Assembly: GCF_002752655.1 (NCBI RefSeq)
Contig: NZ_CP023737.1
Coordinates: forward strand, 3,434,001-3,498,000
From: Methylosinus trichosporium OB3b
GTDB taxonomy: Bacteria > Pseudomonadota > Alphaproteobacteria > Rhizobiales > Beijerinckiaceae
DNA length: 64,000 nt
Direction of reading: 5' to 3'
Made by a program: the position numbers and the translations under genes. Under the pieces are notes generated by a model, which did no database searches, had not been told where the DNA came from, and saw nothing but the letters and a program-made list of their open reading frames with translations. Positions 16,390 through 23,637 of the stretch are shown here, piece after piece; the first letter of the stretch is position 1, and each line of letters opens with the position of its first letter.

Positions 16390-17355
16390 TCAATCTATGG
16401 CGGGGCGCTGCCAATACCCCTTCCACTGGCGCGACACAGGATGCGCTAGCGCCGCTGACGCCATCATAAGATATTGCTCGCCATTCGAAACGCGGCGGTG
16501 ATCTTCGCGCCACGCCATCTCGCGAGCGTAGGCAGAGAGATACCGGCCGGCGATGTGGTGGTGCGTTCCGATTTCGGCGCGACGCAGACGAGAGAAGAAG
16601 CTCTCCGCTTGGTTCGTGCAAGCGCCATCCTCGGAATAGGAGTGCTCATGATTGATGCGCTTCGTCAGGTAGAGCGCGTGGAGCCGATCCCAATGAAGGG
16701 CCTCGTCAGCATGAACGGTCGCGCCGGCGGCAACTCGGCCGGCAATCGTTGAAACCGACTCGGCTTCGCTCTTGAAGACGAAGGGGAGTGTGCGGCCGTT
16801 GCGCTCGCGCATGATGACGACGCACTGGCGCTTGCCGTTCTGGTTCACAGCAAGGCGACGGTCGCGGCGGTTCTCTTTGTGATTGGTCGGCTTCACGTAA
16901 CCGCCGAAATAGGCGCCATCGATTTCGACATCGCCAGTGGCTTTCATGCCTTCGACCTCGGCCGCAAGCGCCTCGCGGATTTTATGAGCAAGAACGAAAG
17001 CGGTCTTGTACTGGACGTCGAGGTCACGGGAGAGCTGAAGCGCGCTGTGGCCCTTCGCGCCATTCGCGAAGATGGCAATCGCCATGAGGTAGTCGCGAAC
17101 CGGGAGCTTGCGGTTGGCGAAGATGGTCCCGGACGTGACAGAGAACTGGCTATCGCATCCTTTGCATTTGAAGATAGGGCGGGACTTGTAGGAGTAGACG
17201 GCAACGCAGCCGCAGGAAGGGCAAACCGGGTCGCCGCTGGTGGAAGCCCAACGGATTTCCCGGAAGGCGCCGCGGGCCTCGTCGTCGCTCATACGCGCGA
17301 CCTTCGTCAGCGAGAGCGTGCGAGCGGCGGAGGAGAGGAGGAAGTGCTGCGCCAT
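16390..17355 (-). CDS. IS1595-family (ISXO2-like) transposase
   Basis: A 321-residue DDE-type transposase. The N-terminal zinc ribbon has CPSCG (about 45-49) and CKGCDSQFSVTSGTIF. The catalytic core shows DVEIDGAYFGGYVKP (first Asp), VHADEALHWD (second Asp) and CTNQAESFFSRLRRAEIG (N/E-containing third motif), all diagnostic of the ISXO2 domain. Start MAQHFLLSSAARTLSL at 17355, after AGGAC, is the typical family N-terminus. The gene is intact and central in the element. Confidence 0.93.
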   Translation of the reverse strand: MAQHFLLSSAARTLSLTKVARMSDDEARGAFREIRWASTSGDPVCPSCGCVAVYSYKSRPIFKCKGCDSQFSVTSGTIFANRKLPVRDYLMAIAIFANGAKGHSALQLSRDLDVQYKTAFVLAHKIREALAAEVEGMKATGDVEIDGAYFGGYVKPTNHKENRRDRRLAVNQNGKRQCVVIMRERNGRTLPFVFKSEAESVSTIAGRVAAGATVHADEALHWDRLHALYLTKRINHEHSYSEDGACTNQAESFFSRLRRAEIGTHHHIAGRYLSAYAREMAWREDHRRVSNGEQYLMMASAALAHPVSRQWKGYWQRPAID

Positions 17356-17431
17356 GTCCTGAGGTCCAACGTTTTGCGTTGACCTCACTGATAAGTGACG
17401 AAAGCGATGGCGTCAACACAAAGTGATGACC

Positions 17432-17466
17432 TTGACGCTTTTTATTGCCGTCGCTATCTTCCTGGC
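17432..17466 (+). promoter_or_regulatory. Promoter of the XRE gene, predicted leaderless
   Basis: TTGACG (17432-17437), a 17-base spacer and TATCTT (17455-17460) form a good sigma70-type promoter. The expected start site, 6-7 bases downstream, falls on the ATG at 17467, so the mRNA should have no leader. No ribosome site is present, which agrees with this. Confidence 0.65.
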
Positions 17467-17721
17467 ATGACTCCTGGGCAGTGCCGCGCAGCGCGCGCTT
17501 TTCTTGATATTTCGCAACCCGAGCTTGCAAGCGCTGCAAGCGTCGGAGTTTCGACTGTTCGAGATTTTGAAGCCGGGCGGCGTCAGCCGATGGCGAACAA
17601 CCTAAAGGCAATTCAAGCTGAACTTGAACGCCGCGGGGTTCGGTTCGTGGGCGAGGCCGATAGCAAGACATGCGGCGTCCTTTTCGGTGAGTCTGGCAAA
17701 AGCGCTACGGCGCAAGACTGA
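17467..17721 (+). CDS. XRE-family helix-turn-helix regulator
   Basis: An 84-residue protein of the small XRE type: MTPGQCRAARAFLDISQPEL, then ASVGVSTVRDFEAGRR as the helix-turn-helix, and LKAIQAELERRGVRFV, a C-terminal segment common in alphaproteobacterial regulators of this class. The start at 17467 is chosen because the promoter lies between it and the in-frame GTG at 17395. It probably represses its own promoter and perhaps that of the downstream protease-cyclase pair, since XRE plus ImmA genes are known partners in mobile elements such as ICEBs1 (ImmR/ImmA). Confidence 0.8.
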   Translation: MTPGQCRAARAFLDISQPELASAASVGVSTVRDFEAGRRQPMANNLKAIQAELERRGVRFVGEADSKTCGVLFGESGKSATAQD

Positions 17722-17737
17722 TTCCGTTTAGAAGATT

Positions 17738-17780
17738 TGGTGGAGGTGGGGGGAGTCGAACCCCACTTGGAAGCCTGCAA
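17738..17780 (-). ncRNA. ssrA: Fragment resembling the 3' (acceptor) end of tmRNA
   Basis: Read on the minus strand the sequence ends GGGGTTCGACTCCCC, CCACCTCC, ACCA: a T-arm with its TTCGA loop, an acceptor strand and an encoded CCA. This is the pattern of bacterial tmRNA 3' ends. The preceding stem GGAAGC/GCTTCC (17769-17788 region) does not make a tRNA anticodon arm, so no complete tRNA fits. No coding piece with a proteolysis tag is nearby. It is likely a remnant or attachment-site copy rather than a working gene. tmRNA genes are common integration targets. Confidence 0.45.
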
Positions 17781-18009
17781 ACGCTTCCTTGGCCCGGCCA
17801 TCCGCCCCCTTCCCATCCGAGAGTGACCGCTTGCGCGCCGGATTCTCATGATGACCGAACATGAGTATCCGTAAGCCAACCTCGGCGCGCGGTGCGCGGC
17901 CGCACGCTCAGAACGATTCCAGAACATTTTTCCATCCGACGACTGCGCCGATCACTCGTAATGATTTGAACAAAAATGGAATTTCATATCCGCATGGCAG
18001 TTTTTAGCC

Positions 18010-18044
18010 TTGACAAATCGGCATTTATCGCTCATACGCCGAGC
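18010..18044 (+). promoter_or_regulatory. Promoter of the ImmA-cyclase operon, predicted leaderless
   Basis: TTGACA (18010-18015), a 17-base spacer and CATACG (18033-18038) put the predicted start site at the ATG at 18045. The -35 box, spacer length and distance to ATG are the same as in the XRE promoter, and both read CTTGAC at one end and GCATG at the other, 39 bases in all. Confidence 0.6.
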
Positions 18045-18581
18045 ATGGATCTTTTTGACCCGATTCCGTCTCGAGCGTCGAAAGCGAACATCTCAGCTTT
18101 CGCCGAGCAGGTTTCTGTTGGCATCGGGCTAACCAGGGGCGCTATGCTGGAGCCGGTCGTCGCTCGGATGGGGGGGAAGATCGTCTATAAAACTCCGCAG
18201 AGGATGGATGGTAAGCTGCCAGAGTCTATCGTGGTGCGGTCGGGGAATGATTTCACTATCTTTCTCCCGTCAATAACTTCGCTTGTGCGAGACCGCTTTA
18301 CGATAGCGCATGAGCTAGGACATCTGTTTATCCATTATCCGATGGTCGCCAAGCAGTACCCCGGAGCTGCGATGCGCGCCACTAGGTGGGTTGACCCATC
18401 CAATGCCGATCTTCAACGCACGGAGTGGGAGGCTAATTGGTTCGCGGCTTCGTTCCTGATGCGGGAAAAGGATTTTAGGGCGGCATACGCGCAAACAAGC
18501 GATATAAAGCAATTGGCTAGTATGTTTGTTGTCAGCGAGCAATCGGCAAGCATCAGAGCCGAGAGTCTTGGTCTGCAATGA
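18045..18581 (+). CDS. ImmA/IrrE family metallo-endopeptidase
   Basis: A 178-residue cytosolic zinc peptidase. RDRFTIAHELGHLFIHYP carries the HExxH motif (His89, Glu90, His93 from the chosen start). TEWEANWFAASFLM provides the third ligand Glu, and MFVVSEQSASIRAESLGL is the usual C-terminal segment. Relatives cleave XRE-type repressors (ImmA acting on ImmR, IrrE on DdrO) after a stress signal. The start at 18045 is chosen from the promoter; an ATG at 17976 lies upstream of it. The stop overlaps the cyclase start (ATGA), so the two are translationally coupled. The XRE protein encoded just upstream is the obvious candidate substrate, which is inference. Confidence 0.88.
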   Translation: MDLFDPIPSRASKANISAFAEQVSVGIGLTRGAMLEPVVARMGGKIVYKTPQRMDGKLPESIVVRSGNDFTIFLPSITSLVRDRFTIAHELGHLFIHYPMVAKQYPGAAMRATRWVDPSNADLQRTEWEANWFAASFLMREKDFRAAYAQTSDIKQLASMFVVSEQSASIRAESLGLQ

Positions 18582-19699
18582 GCAGTCAAGATATAAAGCT
18601 GCCAGAATATAGAATAAGGCTATTTATATCAGTGGACCTAGTTGGGTCTACGTCTTACAAAGGCGGGGATGGGGCTGTCACAGACGACGGCGAGGTATCC
18701 CCGCGCTGGGTAATTGCTACGCGTAACTTTTACCGTGAATTCCCCGCGCTTTTGGCGGAAAAATTTGCACGGATAGTTGCGGGCGACAAAGGTGCGAATG
18801 GGGAGGATTACGGGCGGCCAAATATTTGGAAAACAGTCGGCGACGAGATGTTGTTCGCCAACAAGATTGTTGATCTAGAACATCTTGCGTTCTCTATAAT
18901 AGCGTTCATGCAGGCGCTTGAGAGCTACGGCGCGCAATTGGCCAGCAATGGTCCTATGGACGTTAAAGGATCAGCTTGGACTGCTTCATTCCCAGCTCCG
19001 AACGTTACGGTAGATATCGTTTCCCCGGCCGAACGCGCCGCTAAAGGAACTCTCCCAGATGAAGAAACCGAGGCTGCCGCCGACGCACAGCCGAGCAAGT
19101 TTGATTTTCTTGGGAAAGAAATGGACTCAGGGTTTAGGGTAACAAAGCACTCAAGCTCAGATAGGCTCGCAATTTCAGCTTCTCTAGCGTATTTGCTAAG
19201 CCAATGCATGTGCGACGGCCTGTTGCCGGGCAGATTCAATTACCACGGAAGAGATACATTAAAGGGCGTGATACAAGGAAGGCCGTATCCAATAGTTACT
19301 CTTGATATGGAAAGAAGTACAAAGAAGAAAGAAATATTGGCTTACGAGCGCGCTCTTACGAAAACAGGAGATATAGAGTCTATACATTTGCGAAATTTTC
19401 TTCGCGAATTTATGTTCGACGAAAAAATGGAGTTCCCGTATATTTTTTGTAAGAAATCAAGCTGTTGGAGCCTCGATGGAGCCGCTAGGAGGCGGCATAC
19501 AAGTTATGACCAATTCGTAGACGTGTGGAATAGAAGCTATGAAGAGCTAACGAAAAGAGAAGAAGGCGAAGTCGCCGCGGAGGCGACGACCGCGGATAAC
19601 GGAGGGCCGCTCCCAACAGAACTGACGGAATCACTTGCTGCGACGTTGTCAAATTTAGCTACAGACTCGCCTCCTTCTAGCTCTGACGCAGCGCAATAG
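18578..19699 (+). CDS. Class III nucleotidyl-cyclase-like protein, candidate defence or signalling enzyme
   Basis: A 373-residue protein without membrane segments. FISVDLVGSTSYK (Asp20) matches the first metal-binding motif of class III cyclases, and IWKTVGDEMLF (Lys85, Asp89) the second. KFDFLGKEMDSGFRVTKHSS (Asp176, Asp183, Arg187) matches the segment that normally reads D..G..VN.AaR; the Asn is Asp here, so the product need not be cAMP or cGMP. Soluble cyclases of this general type make cCMP or cUMP in Pycsar anti-phage systems. The C-terminal about 150 residues are unassigned, with an acidic, low-complexity tail (from about 330). The gene is coupled to an ImmA-type protease and ends 27 bases before the transposon's right repeat. 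The chemistry is inference. Confidence 0.7.
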   Translation: MSSQDIKLPEYRIRLFISVDLVGSTSYKGGDGAVTDDGEVSPRWVIATRNFYREFPALLAEKFARIVAGDKGANGEDYGRPNIWKTVGDEMLFANKIVDLEHLAFSIIAFMQALESYGAQLASNGPMDVKGSAWTASFPAPNVTVDIVSPAERAAKGTLPDEETEAAADAQPSKFDFLGKEMDSGFRVTKHSSSDRLAISASLAYLLSQCMCDGLLPGRFNYHGRDTLKGVIQGRPYPIVTLDMERSTKKKEILAYERALTKTGDIESIHLRNFLREFMFDEKMEFPYIFCKKSSCWSLDGAARRRHTSYDQFVDVWNRSYEELTKREEGEVAAEATTADNGGPLPTELTESLAATLSNLATDSPPSSSDAAQ

Positions 19700-19725
19700 A
19701 AGCGTAAGACTTTGATTTTGCTTAT

Positions 19726-19749
19726 AGGTGCGGCTGCTACATAATACCG
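19726..19749 (-). repeat. Transposon right terminal inverted repeat
   Basis: Complement of the left end: perfect over the outer 17 bases and 22 of 24 overall. Confidence 0.92.
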
Positions 19750-19757
19750 GGATTATC
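19750..19757. repeat. Target-site duplication, right copy (GGATTATC)
   Basis: Second copy of the 8-bp word found at 14786-14793. Confidence 0.9.
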
Positions 19758-20848
19758 CGCACGCCAAGCTCGATGTGAAATTCGTGATCGAGGACGATGA
19801 TCACGAGACCGCCGCGGCGCTGCGGGCGGCGCCTCTGCGTCCCTTCTGCGAGATCATCGTCGCGCCGCCGGGCGAGCCGCGCACCAAGCCGCGCGCGCTC
19901 AACATCGCTCTGCCTTTCCTGCGCGGCTCGCTCGTCGCCGTGTTCGACGCCGAGGACGCGCCCGAGCCGGATCAATTGCGCAAGGCCGCCGCGCTCTTCG
20001 CCGCAGGCGACGAGAAGCTCGCCTGCCTCCAGGCGAGCCTTTGCATCCACAATGGCGCGCAGAATTGGATGACGGCGCTGTTCGCTATCGATTATGCGCT
20101 GTTGTTCCTCGTCTTCGACAAGGGCGCCTCGGCCGCGGGCCTGCCCTTCTTTCTGGGCGGAACCTCCAATCATTTCCGCGTCGCGGCCCTGCGCGCGCTC
20201 GGCGGCTGGGACGCCTATAATGTGACCGAGGATGCAGACCTCGGCCTGCGCCTCGCCCGCTGCGGCTATGTCGCGCGAACCATGTCCTCGCGCACCTATG
20301 AGGAGGCGCCGATCGCATTCGGCAAGCTGGTCGCGCAGCGCTCGCGCTGGATGAAGGGCTGGATGCAGACAGCTCTCGTCCATTGCCGCGCGCCCTCGCG
20401 ACTCGTCGCCGATCTCGGCGCCCTGCGCGCGCTCGCCGTCGTCGCGCTGCTCGTCGGCGGCGTGCTGGCGCCGTTGCATGGGCCGCTGCTCGCGCTCGCG
20501 CTCGGTCTCGACGCGGCCTTCGGCCGGCTGTTGCGACCCGAGACGGCCTTCGAGCACGTCCACTGCTGTCTTTGGTGCTATGTCGCGGTGATGGCCTTCT
20601 ACGCCGAGCTCGGCGCGCGGCTGATCGCCATGCGGCGCGGCGGCCTGCTGCATCTGTGGCCGGCGTTGCTGTTGCGGCCCCTCTGGGCGCTGATGCTGAT
20701 GCTCGCGGCTTGGCGCGCCCTGCGCGACTTGTGGATCAGGCCCTATCACTGGGATAAGACCGAGCATGGCGCCGCCGCGGCGCCCGAGACGCTTCGCCAT
20801 GCGCCGCCCACAACTCCCTATGCCGCGCGCCAACGACGGACCGCCTGA
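19758..20848 (+). pseudogene. Family-2 glycosyltransferase, C-terminal fragment (disrupted by a transposon)
   Basis: Continues the frame broken at 14793. It holds the catalytic half of a processive GT2 enzyme: VFDAEDAPEPDQL (DxD-like), TEDADLGLRLARCGY (ED motif) and QRSRWMKGW (QxxRW), followed by three to four membrane helices (about 20400-20730). Known relatives make membrane-linked or secreted polysaccharide. The element separates this part from its promoter and from the GT-A start, so it is probably inactive in this strain. An internal GTG at 19775 could start a fragment. Confidence 0.88.
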
Positions 20849-21080
20849 CGCCGTCCCGCCGACCGCGCTCGAAAAACATTCGCTGGTCGTCGCCGGCCAT
20901 CGCACCAGCGTGTCGCTGGAGCGCGCCTTCTGGGAGGCGCTGAAGGCCGCCGCCGCCGAGGAAGGCTGCTCGCTCGCCGCGCTCGTCGCCCGCGTCGATG
21001 CGGCGCGGGGGGACGCCAATCTCTCCTCCGCGCTGCGCGTTTTCGCGCTGGAGCGGGCGCTGGCGAAGGCGCGCGAATGA
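20820..21080 (+). CDS. Ribbon-helix-helix domain protein (RHH_4 type)
   Basis: An 86-residue protein. LVVAGHRTSVSLERAFWEALKAAAAE and GCSLAALVARVDAARG-NLSSALRVFALE match the alphaproteobacterial RHH_4 family of small DNA-binding-like proteins, whose usual opening is 'v.v.GhrTSvsLE..FW..L'. The start at 20820 overlaps the end of the glycosyltransferase gene by 29 bases, so it probably depended on that transcript; the transposon upstream may reduce its expression. Target is unknown. Confidence 0.8.
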   Translation: MPRANDGPPDAVPPTALEKHSLVVAGHRTSVSLERAFWEALKAAAAEEGCSLAALVARVDAARGDANLSSALRVFALERALAKARE

Positions 21081-21086
21081 AGTCTC

Positions 21087-21788
21087 TCAGACGAGGCCGG
21101 CAGCGATGTTCACCATCAGCGCCAATATGGCCGTGTTGAAGAAGAAAGCGAGGACGCCCTGCGCCAGAGCCACGGCGCGCATGGTCGTCGATGAGGTGGA
21201 GACGTCCGCCGTCTGGCAAGCGACGCCGATCACATAGGCGAAATAGAGAAAATCGATATAGCCCGGCTGCGCCGTCCCCGGAAACATCAGCCCGCCGCGC
21301 AGCTCTGCCGGACGGTCCGGCGCGCTCGCCCGCTCGAGGTAGAACTCATGCGCATAGTGCAGGGCGAAGGCGAGATGGATGAACAGCCAGGAGCTGACGA
21401 CGGTCAACGCCGCGAGGCCCACATGCGCGGTCTTCGACGCGCCCTGGAGGTCCTTCACCGGGCCGAGCTCGGCGACGATCGCGCCGAGAGTCGCGCAGCC
21501 CGTGGCGATGGTGAAGACGAGAATGACGAGCCGCCCCTCGTCCTGCAGCTGCGCGCGATGGCGCATCGTGGCCAATGTCGAGCGCGCCATCTGCTCGGCG
21601 GAGACGAGGAGATAAAAAAGCGCGAAGGCGTTCCAGCCGAGGAGCGCGCGAGTCACATCGCGCCAGGGCAGGGGGAGCAGTCCGACGGCGACGCCGGCGA
21701 ATGCGCAGAGAAAGAGACGCGAGCGCGCCCGCAGAATGCGCCAGAGCAGCGGGCGTCGCCGGTGATTTGCGCGAGGGGTCTCCGCCAC
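21087..21788 (-). CDS. DUF1345 membrane protein
   Basis: A 233-residue inner-membrane protein with about five hydrophobic helices. SSWLFIHLAFALHYAHEFYL and YIDFLYFAYVIGVACQTADVS are the conserved signatures of DUF1345 (YIDFLYFa..iG...qtSDv). Function is unknown. It lies 14 bases from the end of ispA on the same strand and may be the last gene of that transcript. Confidence 0.85.
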   Translation of the reverse strand: MAETPRANHRRRPLLWRILRARSRLFLCAFAGVAVGLLPLPWRDVTRALLGWNAFALFYLLVSAEQMARSTLATMRHRAQLQDEGRLVILVFTIATGCATLGAIVAELGPVKDLQGASKTAHVGLAALTVVSSWLFIHLAFALHYAHEFYLERASAPDRPAELRGGLMFPGTAQPGYIDFLYFAYVIGVACQTADVSTSSTTMRAVALAQGVLAFFFNTAILALMVNIAAGLV

Positions 21789-21802
21789 TGCCGCCGGCGC
21801 CT

Positions 21803-22723
21803 TCAGCTGCTGCGCAGAGCGACGAAGCGCGCCGCCTCGGCCAATGTCGCCGTCGCCTCGCCGAGCTTGGCGTCGGCGAGCGCCGCCACCGCGGTCTCGA
21901 CCAGGGCGTCGCGCCGCGCCCGCGCTTTTTCGAGGCCGAGCAGGCCGATGAGCGTCGCCTTGTTGCGTTCGGCGTCCTTGCCGGCGCGCTTGCCGAGCGC
22001 CGCCTCGTCGCCCTCGGCGTCGAGAATGTCGTCGGCGATCTGGAAGGCGGCGCCGAGCGCGTCGCCATAACGGCCGAGCGCTGCGGCGACCTCTGCCGAC
22101 GCCCCGCCGAGAATGGCGCCGAAATCGACGCAGACGCGCAGCAGCGCGCCGGTCTTCATCGCCTGCAGGCGGAGCGTCTCCTCCTGCGTCAGCGGCGCCG
22201 CCGCCTTTTCCGCCTCGAGGTCGAGCGCCTGGCCGCCGACCATGCCGCCGAGCCCGGCGGCGCGAGCCAGCGCCAGCACCAGCCGCGCGCGGATCAGCGG
22301 ATCGGCGTGGGTCGCCGGATCGGCCAGCACGTCGAAAGCATAAGTGAGCAGGCCGTCGCCGGCGAGAATGGCGGTCGCCTCGTCGAAGGCCTTGTGCGCG
22401 GTCGGGCGGCCGCGGCGCAGATCGTCGTCGTCCATCGCCGGAAGATCGTCATGGGCGAGCGAATAGCAGTGGATCATCTCGATGGCGGCGGCGGCGCGCG
22501 CCGCGCTCTCGCCGCAAACGCCGAAGAGCCGCGCCGATTCGAGCGCCAGAAAGGGCCGCAGGCGCTTGCCGCCGCCGAGCGCGACATAGCGCATCGCCTC
22601 GAGCAAGCGGGCGGGCCGCGCGATCTCGCCTTCGAGCGGCGAAGGCGCGAGCAGCGCGTCCAGCGTCGCTTGCGTCGCTGCGGCGGCCTCGTCGAGGCGG
22701 CGGCGGAAATCCTGATCGGTCAT
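21803..22723 (-). CDS. ispA: (2E,6E)-farnesyl diphosphate synthase
   Basis: A 306-residue all-helical polyprenyl synthase. The first Asp-rich motif is HDDLPAMDDDDLRRGRPTAH (DDxxxxD, bacterial FPPS type) and the second FQIADDILDAEGD. GGGKRLRPFL binds pyrophosphate. It condenses IPP with DMAPP and GPP to give FPP for undecaprenyl, quinone and hopanoid synthesis. The start MTDQDFRRRL at 22723 is chosen over an in-frame start at 22774. A geranylgeranyl specificity cannot be excluded. Confidence 0.9.
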   Translation of the reverse strand: MTDQDFRRRLDEAAAATQATLDALLAPSPLEGEIARPARLLEAMRYVALGGGKRLRPFLALESARLFGVCGESAARAAAAIEMIHCYSLAHDDLPAMDDDDLRRGRPTAHKAFDEATAILAGDGLLTYAFDVLADPATHADPLIRARLVLALARAAGLGGMVGGQALDLEAEKAAAPLTQEETLRLQAMKTGALLRVCVDFGAILGGASAEVAAALGRYGDALGAAFQIADDILDAEGDEAALGKRAGKDAERNKATLIGLLGLEKARARRDALVETAVAALADAKLGEATATLAEAARFVALRSS

Positions 22724-22795
22724 GAAGCTGGGCTCGCGCTGGCAAACGGCGCAACACTGCGCCGGCGAGGTCAATATGGCCCCCCAGTCCCGCTT

Positions 22796-23452
22796 TCAAG
22801 TGAGAAGCAGCCGCGCCACCTCCGCGCGGAGCGCCGGCAGGGCCTCGGCCTCGAACCAGGGATGGCGCTTCAGCCAGCCGCTGTTGCGCCACGAGGGATG
22901 CGGCAGCGGCACGATGCGCGGCTCGAGGTCGAAGAGCTCGCGCCAGCGGCCGACCGTGGCGGCGACGCTCGCGCCGGCCGGGACCGGGCGGCCGAGACGG
23001 CGCAGATGATAGGCCTGCGCATATTTGCCGACCGCCAGGATCGTCTCCACCTGCGGCAGAGCGGCGAAAAGCGCGTCATGCCACTCGCGCGCGCATTCGC
23101 GGCGCGGCGGCAGGTCGCCGCCATGCGCGTCATAGCCCGGAAAGCAGAAGCTCATGGCGGCGACGCCGATGCGCGAGACATCGTAGAAGGTCGCGCGATC
23201 GACGCCCATCCAGCTGCGCAGCCGGTCGCCGGAAGGATCGTCGAAGGGCAGGCCGGAGCGATGCACGCGCATGCCCGGCGCCTGTCCGGCGATCAGCAGC
23301 CGCGCCATCGGCGAGACGCGCACCACCGGCCGCGGCGCATGCGGCAGCGGCGGGCCCACGGGCCGCTCGGCGCAGATGCGGCAGGCGCCGATCGCGGCGA
23401 GGAGAGCGGGAAGCTCGGCCGCGCTCACCCCGCCGGCCCGCGATGCGGACAA
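22796..23452 (-). CDS. Uracil-DNA glycosylase family protein
   Basis: A 218-residue protein. LLIAGQAPGMRVHRSGLPF is motif 1 of the UDG superfamily (GQAPG.. type), with a downstream DPSGDRLRSWMG, and PLPHPSWRN is motif 2. The N-terminal CRICAERP contributes a Cys pair, but the full four-Cys iron-sulfur set of family 4 enzymes is not evident. It may excise uracil or act as an esterase-like relative. The gene is divergent from the histidine kinase gene. Confidence 0.8.
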   Translation of the reverse strand: MSASRAGGVSAAELPALLAAIGACRICAERPVGPPLPHAPRPVVRVSPMARLLIAGQAPGMRVHRSGLPFDDPSGDRLRSWMGVDRATFYDVSRIGVAAMSFCFPGYDAHGGDLPPRRECAREWHDALFAALPQVETILAVGKYAQAYHLRRLGRPVPAGASVAATVGRWRELFDLEPRIVPLPHPSWRNSGWLKRHPWFEAEALPALRAEVARLLLT

Positions 23453-23637
23453 TTCGACATATTGCGTGAGCCCCCCGTTAACGTTTGCGCAGCATTATCG
23501 CCATTGCTCGATCTTGCCGACGGATTGCGCGGAAATCTCTCGCTTTTTCGCTGTGGCCCCCGCCGCCGCGCCGGAGCGGGACCGCGGCCCCGAGGCAATG
23601 AGAGCGCGATGTTTCATTGCTTCGGGTCCCGCGTATC

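Larger units (their letters stand above)
14794..19749. mobile_element. IS1595-family transposon with cargo genes, 4956 bp
   Basis: The ends are inverted repeats CGGTATTATGTAGCAGC, perfect over 17 bp and extending to 24 bp with two mismatches (14794-14817 and 19726-19749). They are flanked by the 8-bp duplication GGATTATC. The element contains an ISXO2-like transposase and six other ORFs: a small coiled-coil/wHTH-like protein, a 66-residue protein with an IrrE-like partner, an XRE regulator, an ImmA/IrrE protease and a cyclase-like protein. IS1595-family members are known to carry passenger genes. The cargo is visibly lower in GC than the host DNA on both sides. Confidence 0.92.

Noticed and set aside
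17395..17466. GTG 17395 as the start of the XRE gene
   Set aside because: The promoter lies between this codon and ATG 17467, and the added residues have no family similarity.
17738..17815. A complete tRNA gene on the minus strand
   Set aside because: The T-arm and CCA fit, but the preceding stem has an 8-base loop and no anticodon arm or D-arm can be folded. A tmRNA-end fragment fits better.
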